This document shows positions 50,889-64,000 of a stretch of 64,000 bases of DNA, one piece after another. Both the position numbers and the translations under genes were made by a program. Origin of the DNA: Enterobacter pseudoroggenkampii. Its GTDB lineage: Bacteria > Pseudomonadota > Gammaproteobacteria > Enterobacterales > Enterobacteriaceae. How positions within the stretch are numbered: the stretch's first letter is position 1; the number at the start of each line of letters is the position of its first letter. Location: the NCBI RefSeq assembly GCF_026420145.1, contig NZ_JAPMLV010000006.1:124001-188000 (forward strand), read 5' to 3'. The notes under the pieces were generated by a model. That model was not told the origin of the DNA. It worked only from the letters and a program-made list of their open reading frames with translations, and made no database searches.

Positions 50889-51815
50889 ATGGAACGTTTA
50901 AAACGCATGTCGGTCTTCGCAAAAGTGGTTGAACTGGGCTCGTTTACCGCCGCTGCCCGCCAGCTTCAGATGAGCGTCTCATCCATCAGCCAGACGGTGT
51001 CCAAACTGGAAGATGAGCTTCAGGTCAAGCTGCTCAACCGCAGCACCCGCAGCATTGGGCTGACGGAAGCGGGTAAAATTTACTATCAGGGCTGTCGCCG
51101 CATGCTGCTTGAAGTGCAGGATGTTCACGAACAGCTTTATGCCTTCAATAACACCCCCATCGGCACGCTGCGCATCGGGTGTTCTTCAACTATGGCACAA
51201 AATGTTCTCGCTGCCATGACGGCGGATATGCTGAAAGAGTACCCCGGGCTTACCGTCAATCTGGTGACGGGTATCCCGGCGCCGGATCTGATTGCCGACG
51301 GGCTGGACGTGGTGATCCGCGTCGGCGCGTTGCAGGATTCCAGCCTGTTCTCGCGTCGGCTGGGCAGCATGCCGATGGTGGTCTGTGCATCGAAAAGCTA
51401 TCTGGCGCAGTACGGTGTGCCGGAGAAACCCGCCGACCTCACCAACCACTCGTGGCTGGAGTACAGCGTACGGCCCGACAATGAATTTGAGCTGATTGCC
51501 CCGGAGGGGATCTCCACCCGACTGCTGCCGGAGGGACGGTTTGTCACCAACGATCCGATGACCATTTCGCGCTGGCTGGTGGCCGGCGCCGGGATCGCCT
51601 ACGTGCCGCTGATGTGGGTGATCAACGAGATCAACAGCGGCGTGCTGGAGATCCTCTTCCCACGCTACCAGTCCGATCCGCGCCCGGTGTACGCCCTGTA
51701 TACCGAAAAAGACAAACTCCCGCTCAAGGTACAGGTGTGTATTAACTATCTGACCGAGTATTTTGTGGACGTGGCGGAGCTGTTTCAGGGGATGCGGGGA
51801 AGAAGGAAGGAATAA
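50889..51815 (+). CDS. aaeR: LysR-type regulator AaeR
   Basis: AaeR activates aaeXAB in response to aromatic acids. The 308-residue LysR protein has an N-terminal helix-turn-helix (GSFTAAARQLQMSVSSISQTVSKLEDEL, about 17-44) and a substrate-binding domain from about residue 90. It is divergent from aaeXAB as in E. coli. Confidence 0.95.
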   Translation: MERLKRMSVFAKVVELGSFTAAARQLQMSVSSISQTVSKLEDELQVKLLNRSTRSIGLTEAGKIYYQGCRRMLLEVQDVHEQLYAFNNTPIGTLRIGCSSTMAQNVLAAMTADMLKEYPGLTVNLVTGIPAPDLIADGLDVVIRVGALQDSSLFSRRLGSMPMVVCASKSYLAQYGVPEKPADLTNHSWLEYSVRPDNEFELIAPEGISTRLLPEGRFVTNDPMTISRWLVAGAGIAYVPLMWVINEINSGVLEILFPRYQSDPRPVYALYTEKDKLPLKVQVCINYLTEYFVDVAELFQGMRGRRKE

Positions 51816-52034
51816 TCGATTTATCCCTGAAAGTATATGAGCGATGAATATTTCCAGGATAAAACCCCTCTGCATTCTGGAATATTCCTTCGCCACTATC
51901 AGGAATAGCTAATTGACACTGCCGCCGCCCGCCCTTTACTTTATAAACAGTCTGCTGTTCAGACTGTTATTAATTTGTTGCTGATATGAATAATAAAATG
52001 TATTCCGCAGGATGACGTTAAACAAGGAAAAGAA

Positions 52035-52649
52035 ATGAATCTATTTGAACAAACACCGCCTTCACGCAGGCGCTATGGGCTCGCCGCATTCGTCGGTTTA
52101 ATTGCAGGGATTGTCTCCGCGTTTGTCAAATGGGGAGCCGAAGTACCGCTTCCGCCACGCAACCCCACCGATCTATTTACCGGCGCATGCGGGCCTGAGC
52201 AATTAATAAGAGCCGCAAGCCAGATTGACTGTTCACGTAATTTTTTAAACCCTCCCTATGTATTTTTACGTGACTGGCTGGGTGTTGTTGATCCTAACGC
52301 AGCGGTTTATACATTTGCCGGACATATATTTAACTGGGTCGGCGTGACGCATATTATTTTCTCAATCGTCTTCGCTGTCGGGTATTGTGTCGTTGCTGAA
52401 GTCTTCCCGAAAATTAAACTCTGGCAGGGTTTGCTGGCGGGTGCGTTAGCTCAGCTCTTTGTGCATATGATCTCCTTCCCGCTGATGGGGCTGACGCCAC
52501 CGCTGTTTGAGCTGCCGTGGTATGAACACGTGTCAGAGATCGTGGGCCATCTGGTCTGGTTCTGGTCGATAGAAATCATTCGTCGTGATTTACGTAACCG
52601 CATCACGCACGAGCCGGATCCGGAGATACCGCTGGGTCACTTACGCTAA
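52035..52649 (+). CDS. yagU: YagU-family (DUF1440) inner-membrane protein
   Basis: This 204-residue membrane protein resembles E. coli YagU, an inner-membrane protein linked to acid resistance. It has about three to four hydrophobic segments ([63 protein letters not shown]) and conserved [12 protein letters not shown]. In E. coli yagU is far from this locus; here it lies between aaeR and tldD. A GGAAAAG site precedes the ATG. Confidence 0.87.
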   Translation: MNLFEQTPPSRRRYGLAAFVGLIAGIVSAFVKWGAEVPLPPRNPTDLFTGACGPEQLIRAASQIDCSRNFLNPPYVFLRDWLGVVDPNAAVYTFAGHIFNWVGVTHIIFSIVFAVGYCVVAEVFPKIKLWQGLLAGALAQLFVHMISFPLMGLTPPLFELPWYEHVSEIVGHLVWFWSIEIIRRDLRNRITHEPDPEIPLGHLR

Positions 52650-52653
52650 AAGA

Positions 52654-52682
52654 AAGGCGCTACTGATGTAGCGCCTTTTTTA
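52654..52682. terminator. Terminator between yagU and tldD
   Basis: AAGGCGCTAC / GTAGCGCCTT (52654-52663 and 52668-52677) followed by a T-run after the yagU stop; its left flank (AAAAGA on the plus strand) may let it serve the convergent tldD as well. Confidence 0.88.
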
Positions 52683-52695
52683 TGAAGGAGTCAGG

Positions 52696-54177
<1,482 letters not shown>

Positions 54178-54225
54178 TTAAGATCGTATTTATTGAGAGT
54201 GAGGCAATTACCTGCCCACGTCAAA

Positions 54226-57200
54226 TCATTGCTGTGCATCTTTGCGCGGCTGGCGCAGCACCTCGTTAATCTGCGGTTTATCTACCGGACCGGTAATGCG
54301 GTAGCGCAGAATGGAGACCTTGCTCCAGAGTGGCCCCAGCACTTTACTGGCGGCAAACACCGCCGCACCAACAATCGGGTTCACCACGAAAGCTGCCGCC
54401 ACACCCACGCTCGCGGAAATTTCCGGTGCCACGACGGCTTCCATATCCAGTTCGCGACGCACGAGGTTAACGGAGCCTTTCATGGCGATATCCGCTTCAA
54501 GGCCATCCACCAGCGTGTCGTCCGTGTGCAGAACGCCGTCCTTGATCCACGCCGTACTGCGGATGGAATCGTAGTAGAAACCTTCGTTGAAGGTATCACT
54601 GAAATCGAAGCGCAGCTTGCGCAGCAGCGCGTCAAAACTCAGCAGGCGCAGGATCTGTCCGGCACGCCCCGTGCTTACGTCGGCGATCTCACCTTTGCCG
54701 AAGTGGGTTTTCAGAATGCCGTTAAGCGAGGCCTCATCCGGCTTCCACGGGGCGTCGCGCCAGTGAAGATCGTAATCAACGTCAAATGACGAGCCGCGCA
54801 GCGGCGTGCTGATACCAAAGAAACTGGCTGCCGCATCCAGTTTGTTGCCTTTAATGTCGCCCTTCAGGGACGTCCGCTGCTCGCCCGGGTTATTCACCCA
54901 TTCCCCTGCGGCCGTCATGCGGCCAAATCCGGTATCAACCAGACCGCCGGAGAGCGTAAGCGTGTTTCCCAGGATGGCAAAATCACCGTCGATGCGGCCA
55001 TATTTCTGCCCCCACAGCCAGCACTCCGCACAGCGCAGCTGGAGATCGGGCCAGCCGCTAAAATCGACGCGGGAGGTATGACTCAGCGGCGACGTCTCTG
55101 CCGGGTTATCTTTCCCGCTCGCAGCGCTTGCCGGGTTGTAGTAGAGGTAGCGGATCGCCGCCTGCCACGGAGCGTGATTGCGCATGGTCAGCGTACCGTT
55201 GATCTCTCTGCCCTGGGCCTCCACCTTCGTGCCGTTAGCGCCAGGCTGCGAGACAATGCTCAGGTTGTTCCACTGCTGCCCGCCCAGCATCAGCGACGGC
55301 GTACGTACGGTAATGGTTTGCGGGAACTGGGCGGTTTCATCAACGTTTTGCCCAACGCCTTTCTGGAACAGCGCCAGCCACTCAGCACCGTCCATCGGCG
55401 GGAGGTTCAGCTCAATGCCCGTCTGCTCCGGCAGCGGCGGCGTGGAGCGGCTATCCGTTGTCCAAATGGCTTTATCGAGGGTGAGCTTGCGGTTAAGCAG
55501 CCAGCGGCTGTTGAAATGGTTTGTCCCACCCGCGCTGCCGGTCAGCGCGAAGCTGTTCAGGTTGCCATCGACGTTCAGCTTTACCGGCAGCGGCTGTCCG
55601 GCCTGTTTATCCAGCGGCGCAGGCAGCTGGCTCTGAAGGTTTTTCAGATCGCCCGTGATGTCGACCTTATACTGGGCACCCGCGTGATAAGGCAGGTCGA
55701 TTGCCACTTTACCCTGCCAGGCAACCGCCCCCTCCACTGACGCCTCAATGGGCTTCGGCAGGACGTCCATACGTGATGGTTGCCAGTTACCGTCCAGATT
55801 GACGGCTACCTGATAGGCCTTTTCACCCTCGGTCGTCGTGAAGTCAATATTAACAGGCTGATTAAACCAGCTCGCCGTAAGCGGCTCGCTCTTCAGGTTA
55901 CCGTTCTCAAAGCTGAACTGCCCGCTGAGATTTTTCAGCGTGCTCTCAAGGGGTTTGATGAACAGGCTGTTGTTCTTCAGACGGACGTCGCCTTTGGCGG
56001 TGGTCATCTTGCCGTCCAGCGGGATATCAAGATGTAAGCGAGCATTCACATCGCCATCAAGCTGCAACTGTTGAAGCGTCGCGGCCAGCGACTCTTTCAG
56101 CGGCGTCTCCTCAAAGTACGGTCCGACCGCCTTGCCGGGACCGTTGATGTCGGCATCAATCAGCAGCTTCTCTTTTGAGTAGTCCGGAATGTTGGCCGTC
56201 AGGTTACTGGCCGTCACGCCGCCCAGCGCCACGCTGTCGGACTTCATCCACAGGCCGTCATTGAGGAAATTAAGTTCGATATCCAGGTTTTTCAGCGCGG
56301 GCCAGCCCGGCTGGAACGCGAAGGTGGCGTTATGCAGCGGCACCAGCACCTGGAACTGGCCTTCATTATGTTTATACGGGAAAAGATGCGGATTTCCGCC
56401 GTAGACCAGCGTGGCATTGTCCGCCTGACCGCCCTGAATCGCCCCGCTGAGATAGTCTACCAGCGCTTTTCCCATCAGGTTTTCCGGGAAGTAGCGCCAG
56501 GCCTGAGAGCCGTCATCGGTGCTGATCCCGGCGAGAATACCCAGCCACGGCTCATCCCCTTCAGGCTGCAGATAGCGGAAATCGCCGCGCGCGTGCACCG
56601 CTTTGGCTTTCACATCGATATGGCGGCCATCAAGCTGGAAACCCTTGTCGTTACGGAGCCAGTTAAGCACCGCGCTGCCCTGTTTGATTTCCAGCGGCGC
56701 GCGGAAGACCGTCTCGTAAGGCATTTTGGCGTCGTGCATATCAACCGTCAGCCTGCCGTTTTCCACGCTGCCTTCCAGCTTGCCGCTAAAGTGCTCTGCC
56801 CCCGGCAGCAGCTTCCACTGCTTCCAGGCAAGATCTTTCCACGTTGCCTGGAAGCGGGTTTTTTCCGTCGCCTGGAGCGGGATATCCAGCGCCAGAGCGT
56901 CTATCTTCCCGCTCGGCTGCGTTGCCAGCCAGATCTCGCCGAGATCGGGAGAGAGCTTTGCCGCCATCGAGCGCAGCCCTTCAATGGCAGCCAAATCCAG
57001 GTTGCTGGCACGGATGCGCAGCTCGTCGCTGCGTTTACTGGCCGTGCCACCGACGTCCTGCTCCGGCATCCAGGCCAGCGTCAGCGCACCGCGCGGCCAC
57101 GGCTTGCCGTCCATCGTGATGCGCGTATCGGGAATGGCAAACTGCCAGCCCTCTTTCTCCTGCGTTACGTGTGCGGTGAGGTTATCGACGGAAAGCTGAT

Positions 57201-58029
57201 GCTGTTGTTTTTCGCCTTTCCAGCTCGCGCCCCCCTGCTTGAGCCAGATATCGCCGCTGGCAAATTCGCCTTTCGTCAGGGTCAGCCAGCCTTCAAGACT
57301 GAAGCGGGCTGTTTCCAGCTGCATATTTTGCTGGAGCCAGTCGCCCAGCCACGGCTTGACGTCCACATCGTCGGCCTGCAGCCAGACTTTGCCGTTATTT
57401 AACAGGCCGTCATCGTCGCGCAGATCCATGCGCACCTGCATCACGCCGTGCTGGCCGTTCAGGCTTGAGAGATTGACCTGCCCCTCGGCGCGGTGCCGAT
57501 CCTTACCGTTGAGCCAGGTCAGCTGCGGGATCGCCAGCTCGGCGCGCTGGCCGGAAAGAGTAATAAAGCTCACTTCGCTGTCGCGCAGATCGAAATGATC
57601 GAACTGGCGGAGGAAAAGATCGCTGAAGCGGTTGGCTTCAAGCCCCTGACCGCTATCGCTACCGGACAGCGGCGTATTGGTCAGGAACTGGAGCTGATAA
57701 AAGGTGAGATCGCGAAACTGCCAGCGCAGATGCAGCAGGCTTTGCCAGACGTCCAGCGCCAGGGTCACGCGTTTGATTTTCAGGTAGCCGCCATCTTTCA
57801 GGCGGGCGTTGATATCCCGGACATCGAGCGTCGGGCCAAAATTTTGCCAGTTAGCGCTGACCTGACTGACGTTCACCGGCACGCCGGTGGTGGATTCGAT
57901 TTTCGCCAGCAGCTGCGGACGCCAGCTGTCCAGATGCGGCAATACGAGGCGTAGCCCGCTCACGAGCAACGCGACAATCACGACCAGCGTTGCCCCTGTA
58001 AGCAATAAAATCCCCGGCAATCGCCTCAC
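54226..58029 (-). CDS. yhdP: YhdP, AsmA-like phospholipid transport protein
   Basis: YhdP is a very large AsmA-like bridge protein that, with TamB and YdbH, moves phospholipid to the outer membrane. The product has one N-terminal membrane helix (about 8-28) and a long periplasmic beta-rich region to a C-terminal AsmA/DUF3971 part. I chose the GTG at 58029 (VRRLPGILLLTG), preceded by AAGGAGAG and giving 1267 residues against 1266 in E. coli; a GTG 27 bp upstream lacks such a site. Confidence 0.95.
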   Translation of the reverse strand: MRRLPGILLLTGATLVVIVALLVSGLRLVLPHLDSWRPQLLAKIESTTGVPVNVSQVSANWQNFGPTLDVRDINARLKDGGYLKIKRVTLALDVWQSLLHLRWQFRDLTFYQLQFLTNTPLSGSDSGQGLEANRFSDLFLRQFDHFDLRDSEVSFITLSGQRAELAIPQLTWLNGKDRHRAEGQVNLSSLNGQHGVMQVRMDLRDDDGLLNNGKVWLQADDVDVKPWLGDWLQQNMQLETARFSLEGWLTLTKGEFASGDIWLKQGGASWKGEKQQHQLSVDNLTAHVTQEKEGWQFAIPDTRITMDGKPWPRGALTLAWMPEQDVGGTASKRSDELRIRASNLDLAAIEGLRSMAAKLSPDLGEIWLATQPSGKIDALALDIPLQATEKTRFQATWKDLAWKQWKLLPGAEHFSGKLEGSVENGRLTVDMHDAKMPYETVFRAPLEIKQGSAVLNWLRNDKGFQLDGRHIDVKAKAVHARGDFRYLQPEGDEPWLGILAGISTDDGSQAWRYFPENLMGKALVDYLSGAIQGGQADNATLVYGGNPHLFPYKHNEGQFQVLVPLHNATFAFQPGWPALKNLDIELNFLNDGLWMKSDSVALGGVTASNLTANIPDYSKEKLLIDADINGPGKAVGPYFEETPLKESLAATLQQLQLDGDVNARLHLDIPLDGKMTTAKGDVRLKNNSLFIKPLESTLKNLSGQFSFENGNLKSEPLTASWFNQPVNIDFTTTEGEKAYQVAVNLDGNWQPSRMDVLPKPIEASVEGAVAWQGKVAIDLPYHAGAQYKVDITGDLKNLQSQLPAPLDKQAGQPLPVKLNVDGNLNSFALTGSAGGTNHFNSRWLLNRKLTLDKAIWTTDSRSTPPLPEQTGIELNLPPMDGAEWLALFQKGVGQNVDETAQFPQTITVRTPSLMLGGQQWNNLSIVSQPGANGTKVEAQGREINGTLTMRNHAPWQAAIRYLYYNPASAASGKDNPAETSPLSHTSRVDFSGWPDLQLRCAECWLWGQKYGRIDGDFAILGNTLTLSGGLVDTGFGRMTAAGEWVNNPGEQRTSLKGDIKGNKLDAAASFFGISTPLRGSSFDVDYDLHWRDAPWKPDEASLNGILKTHFGKGEIADVSTGRAGQILRLLSFDALLRKLRFDFSDTFNEGFYYDSIRSTAWIKDGVLHTDDTLVDGLEADIAMKGSVNLVRRELDMEAVVAPEISASVGVAAAFVVNPIVGAAVFAASKVLGPLWSKVSILRYRITGPVDKPQINEVLRQPRKDAQQ

Positions 58030-58070
58030 GCATCTCTCCTTGTCAGCATTCGTCACGCAGCGTACTGCGC

Positions 58071-59540
58071 TTACATCATCACGACGTCAAACTGCTCCTG
58101 GTTATAGAGCGGTTCAATTTGTACTTTTACCTGTTTGCCGACAAAGATTTCCACTTCCGCCAGCGCGTGTGACTCTTCGCCTTTCAGCGCTTCAGCCACC
58201 GCAGGGGAAGCATAGACCAGAAAACGGTCGGAGTCGTAGGCATGATGCACACGCACAATTTCACGCATAATTTCGTAGCAGACGGTCTCAACCGTCTTTA
58301 CCGTTCCGCGTCCATGGCAGGTCGGGCATTCATTACACAGCACATGCTCCACGCTCTCGCGGGTACGCTTACGCGTCATTTCCACCAGCCCCAGCTGTGA
58401 GAAGCCGTTGATGCTGGTTTTCACGCGATCTTTACTCAACGCCTGCTCAAGCGAGTGCAGCACGCGGCGACGATGGTCTTCATTACTCATATCGATGAAG
58501 TCGATGATGATAATGCCGCCCAGATTGCGCAGACGAAGCTGGCGCGCAATCGCCTGCGTGGCTTCGATGTTGGTGTTGAAGATGGTGTCATCGAGATTGC
58601 GATGGCCGACAAACGCGCCGGTGTTAATATCGACGGTGGTCATCGCTTCGGTCTGATCGATGATCAGATAGCCGCCTGACTTCAGTTCAACCTTACGCTC
58701 CAGCGCACGCTGGATCTCGTTTTCGACATCATAGAGATCGAAGATCGGCTGACGCCCTGAATAATGCTCCAGCAGGCCAGGCATCTCGGGGATATATTCG
58801 GCGGTAAATTCCAGCAGCGCTTCATAGGTCAGGCGCGAGTCCACGCGAATGCGGTCGAGCTGCGCATCAGCAAAGTCACGCAGAACGCGTTGTGCAAGCG
58901 CCAGTTCACCGTAGAGCTGGTAGCGGGTCTGGTTGCGTTTTTTACGCTCCATCACTTTGGTCCAGACGCGCTTCAGGTATGCCGCATCCGACGCCAGGTC
59001 TTCCTCGCTGATCCCCTCTGCGGCGGTACGGATGATAAACCCGCCCTGCTCATCGCAGTAGGCGCTGACCACTTTTTTCAGACGCTCGCGCTCGCTTTCG
59101 CTCTCAATACGCTGCGAAACGCCCACGTGCGACGCGCCGGGCATAAAGACCAGATAGCGGGAAGGTAAGGTGATGTCGGTGGTCAGACGGGCGCCTTTGG
59201 TACCGAGAGGATCTTTCACCACCTGCACCATCAGATCCTGTCCCTGACGCACCAGTTCGGAAATGTCGCGCACGGCAAACTGCTTTTGCTCTTCGCCCGC
59301 GACGCACTCGGTGTGCGGCATGATATCGGAGGCATGTAAAAATGCCGCCTTATCCAGTCCAATATCTACAAAAGCCGCCTGCATACCCGGTAGTACACGA
59401 CTGACACGACCTTTGTAGATATTGCCTACTATTCCGCGCCGCGCTTCACGCTCAATATGAATTTCCTGAAGAATGCCACCATCAATATAGGCCACACGGG
59501 TTTCCGATGGCGTTACGTTTACCAACAATTCAGCCGTCAT
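58071..59540 (-). CDS. rng: Ribonuclease G
   Basis: RNase G matures the 5' end of 16S rRNA and degrades some mRNAs. The 489-residue protein has an S1 domain (about 39-125), the catalytic core with [12 protein letters not shown] and [11 protein letters not shown], and the zinc-link [11 protein letters not shown]. The start giving [16 protein letters not shown] matches E. coli; it overlaps the yhdE end by 11 bp. Confidence 0.97.
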   Translation of the reverse strand: MTAELLVNVTPSETRVAYIDGGILQEIHIEREARRGIVGNIYKGRVSRVLPGMQAAFVDIGLDKAAFLHASDIMPHTECVAGEEQKQFAVRDISELVRQGQDLMVQVVKDPLGTKGARLTTDITLPSRYLVFMPGASHVGVSQRIESESERERLKKVVSAYCDEQGGFIIRTAAEGISEEDLASDAAYLKRVWTKVMERKKRNQTRYQLYGELALAQRVLRDFADAQLDRIRVDSRLTYEALLEFTAEYIPEMPGLLEHYSGRQPIFDLYDVENEIQRALERKVELKSGGYLIIDQTEAMTTVDINTGAFVGHRNLDDTIFNTNIEATQAIARQLRLRNLGGIIIIDFIDMSNEDHRRRVLHSLEQALSKDRVKTSINGFSQLGLVEMTRKRTRESVEHVLCNECPTCHGRGTVKTVETVCYEIMREIVRVHHAYDSDRFLVYASPAVAEALKGEESHALAEVEIFVGKQVKVQIEPLYNQEQFDVVMM

Positions 59541-60123
59541 AATTATCCCTTCCCTCACGCAGTGAGTTAAAATTGCTCAGCAACTCATACGTTTCCACCA
59601 GCGGTAAGCCGACTACGGCGTGATAGCTGCCATGAATCTTCCTGACAAAACAGCCACCCAGCCCCTGAATACCGTATGCACCTGCCTTATCCATTGGTTC
59701 ACCGCTGGCAATATAAGCGGCGATGTCGTCGTCGGTAAGCACTCTGAACGTCACTTCTGTCACCACCAGGCAATCCAGCACATGCTGGCTGTCAGCCAGC
59801 GCGACGGCCGTCATCACCTGATGCGTATGTCCGGACAGTTTGCGCAGCATGCGCGCCGCATGATCGGCGTCGCGCGGTTTCTCAAGCACTTCACCGTTCA
59901 GAATAACGATGGTATCTGCTCCCAGCACGGGGAGATCGCATGGCACACTGGCCACGCCCGCCTGCGCTTTCTCACGCGCCAGGCGAGACACGTACTGTTG
60001 CGCGCTTTCGCCCTCAGCACGTTTTTCTTCAATGCCGGTCACGATGCGTTCAAAAGAGACCCCTAGCTGCGTCAGGAGTTCCTGACGGCGCGGGGAGCCG
60101 GAAGCGAGATACAAAGACGTCAT
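59530..60123 (-). CDS. yhdE: Maf-family nucleotide pyrophosphatase YhdE
   Basis: YhdE is a Maf-like dTTP/UTP pyrophosphatase that cleans modified nucleotides and affects division. The 197-residue protein has the Maf N-terminal motif [12 protein letters not shown], LARxKA-like LAREKAQAG and the conserved GADTIV. It is between mreD (9 bp) and rng as in E. coli. Confidence 0.95.
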   Translation of the reverse strand: MTSLYLASGSPRRQELLTQLGVSFERIVTGIEEKRAEGESAQQYVSRLAREKAQAGVASVPCDLPVLGADTIVILNGEVLEKPRDADHAARMLRKLSGHTHQVMTAVALADSQHVLDCLVVTEVTFRVLTDDDIAAYIASGEPMDKAGAYGIQGLGGCFVRKIHGSYHAVVGLPLVETYELLSNFNSLREGRDNYDG

Positions 60124-60132
60124 AGAAACCTT

Positions 60133-61637
<1,505 letters not shown>

Positions 61638-61664
61638 AGGCTATGCGTATTCTCGCGTCAGAGA

Positions 61665-61692
61665 GAAAGGGTAGCAAATTGCTACCCTCTCA
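61665..61692 (-). terminator. Attenuator-like hairpin between mreB and mreC
   Basis: AGGGTAGC / GCTACCCT (61668-61675 and 61681-61688) extended by GAGAG pairing sits in the 62-bp mreB-mreC gap. A partial terminator here would make MreB more abundant than MreCD, as known in E. coli. Confidence 0.6.
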
Positions 61693-61699
61693 AACTCGA

Positions 61700-63025
<1,326 letters not shown>

Positions 63026-64000
63026 TCAAACAGAGTATCTTTGCAAATATTTTTTCACGTTGGTGTCAAGCGGTTGAGAGGCAGCAAAAAAATCCCCCTG
63101 ACCACCCATCACACCGCGCTCTGTTAACATCTGCCATTCACTTCTGGAGCGCACGCCCGTGGCAAATACTTGTGTTCGCGTTCCCTTGCATGCTTCTACC
63201 AGACTCTGTACCAGCAGCTGGTTTTCCGTACGCTTCTCAATATTCCTTACCAGCCCCGGATGTAGCTTTAATAACTCCACATCCAGCTCCTTGATCCAGT
63301 TGGTACTGACCAGCGTTAAACCTGCCTGAGTCACCGCCACACGCGCACCGAGCGCATTGATCAAACGTACCACCGGACGTAACCGGCTGATGTGTTGACC
63401 TACGTCGGCCTCAGCAAGTTCAAAAATAATGTGTTTGCGTTGCGATTTTTCGCATTGCATTAATGTATCACGAAGCCAGCGCTGAAAACGTGGGCGTATT
63501 AATGACTCAACGGTAACCTGTAATGCCAGACTTTCTTCAGGCCAAAAAGATAAAAACGGAATCAATCGGGTAATTTGCTGGCGGTCATACTCTTCGGACA
63601 GGCCAAATTGCAGGACCATCGGCAGATATTCCGCCGAGATAACCTCTTCCGTACCGTCAAAAATACGACACATCAGCTCGCGGTGATGAACGTTGCCGTT
63701 TTTCATGACCGCGGGTTTTTGATAAATACGTGGTCCACCGCGGCTAAGCATTTGCTCAATCAAAGTACGCCAGCGCACGTTGCCACGCCCTTTTTCCGGC
63801 AGCGAGTCGTCATAAACCGCCCATCCGTTCGCCCCCTGCAACACGGCGTTGCGGGTGGCGGCTTCCGCATGTTCCATCACCTGTTCTGTCGATTGTCCGC
63901 CACGCCAGGCGCAGATCCCCATGTGGACCATATCGTCCCTGTCGAGCATTTTGCTCTGCGGCAGCGCATCCACCGCTTTCAGCAGCTGGCTGGCGATGCT
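63026..64000 (-). CDS. csrD: RNase E specificity factor CsrD (C-terminal part, cut by window edge)
   Basis: CsrD targets the sRNAs CsrB and CsrC for RNase E decay. The reading frame stays open to the window end, so only the last 324 residues are seen; E. coli CsrD has about 646. The visible part is the end of the degenerate GGDEF domain and the EAL domain, in which EAL is replaced by ELM (HRELMCRIFDG). Other catalytic positions also differ, such as VAVTQAG in place of the DDFG motif. This fits a protein that does not hydrolyse cyclic-di-GMP. Confidence 0.93.
   Translation of the reverse strand, partial: SIASQLLKAVDALPQSKMLDRDDMVHMGICAWRGGQSTEQVMEHAEAATRNAVLQGANGWAVYDDSLPEKGRGNVRWRTLIEQMLSRGGPRIYQKPAVMKNGNVHHRELMCRIFDGTEEVISAEYLPMVLQFGLSEEYDRQQITRLIPFLSFWPEESLALQVTVESLIRPRFQRWLRDTLMQCEKSQRKHIIFELAEADVGQHISRLRPVVRLINALGARVAVTQAGLTLVSTNWIKELDVELLKLHPGLVRNIEKRTENQLLVQSLVEACKGTRTQVFATGVRSRSEWQMLTERGVMGGQGDFFAASQPLDTNVKKYLQRYSV

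Overview
This 64 kb window is a chromosomal segment of a gamma-proteobacterium of the family Enterobacteriaceae. Protein sequences and gene order match Escherichia coli gene for gene across most of the window. The GC-rich coding style, REP/BIME-type intergenic palindromes and accessory gene content suggest Enterobacter or a close relative (inference from recalled family sequences; no database search was run). Almost everything is core housekeeping. I see no phage, insertion sequence, CRISPR array, tRNA or rRNA.

Layout. 1-6.9 kb is envelope biogenesis: ibaG, the Mla phospholipid-transport operon (mlaFEDCB, minus strand), then yrbG, kdsD and kdsC (Kdo synthesis) running into lptC-lptA-lptB (LPS transport). 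8.2-11.7 kb is the rpoN cluster: sigma-54, hpf, and the nitrogen PTS genes ptsN, rapZ and npr. 11.7-15.6 kb holds mtgA, elbB, the sRNA gene arcZ and the redox sensor kinase arcB. 15.8-28.2 kb is a block that in E. coli lies elsewhere on the chromosome: lptG-lptF, pepA, holC, valS, yjgM, ahr, an ATP-type dihydroxyacetone kinase and yjgR. It sits between arcB and yhcC, which are neighbours in E. coli, and the yjgR-yhcC junction carries a visible scar. 28.2-35.7 kb is yhcC and gltBD (glutamate synthase) with a long 5' leader. 35.7-38 kb is sspA-sspB and the ribosomal operon rplM-rpsI. 38.4-44.7 kb is zapE, zapG, the periplasmic proteases degQ and degS, mdh and argR (two ARG boxes visible).

44.7-54.1 kb is more variable: two tandem yhcN-type genes, yhcO, an aldehyde dehydrogenase inserted before the aaeXAB aromatic-acid efflux operon and its regulator aaeR, a yagU-type membrane protein, then tldD. 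54.2-64 kb is the envelope and shape cluster yhdP, rng, yhdE, mreD, mreC, mreB, ending in a csrD gene cut by the window edge.

The genes form a few recurring systems. Outer-membrane asymmetry and LPS export are served by mla, kds, lpt and yhdP, with lptB, lptC, lptA, lptF and lptG all within 18 kb here. Nitrogen control involves rpoN, ptsN, npr, rapZ, gltBD and argR. Redox control involves arcB and arcZ. Cell wall and shape involve mtgA, mreBCD and zapEG. I did not find a convincing new defence or biosynthetic system. The most notable observations are the relocated block and its junction scar, the gltB leader ORF, and the accessory insertions around aae.
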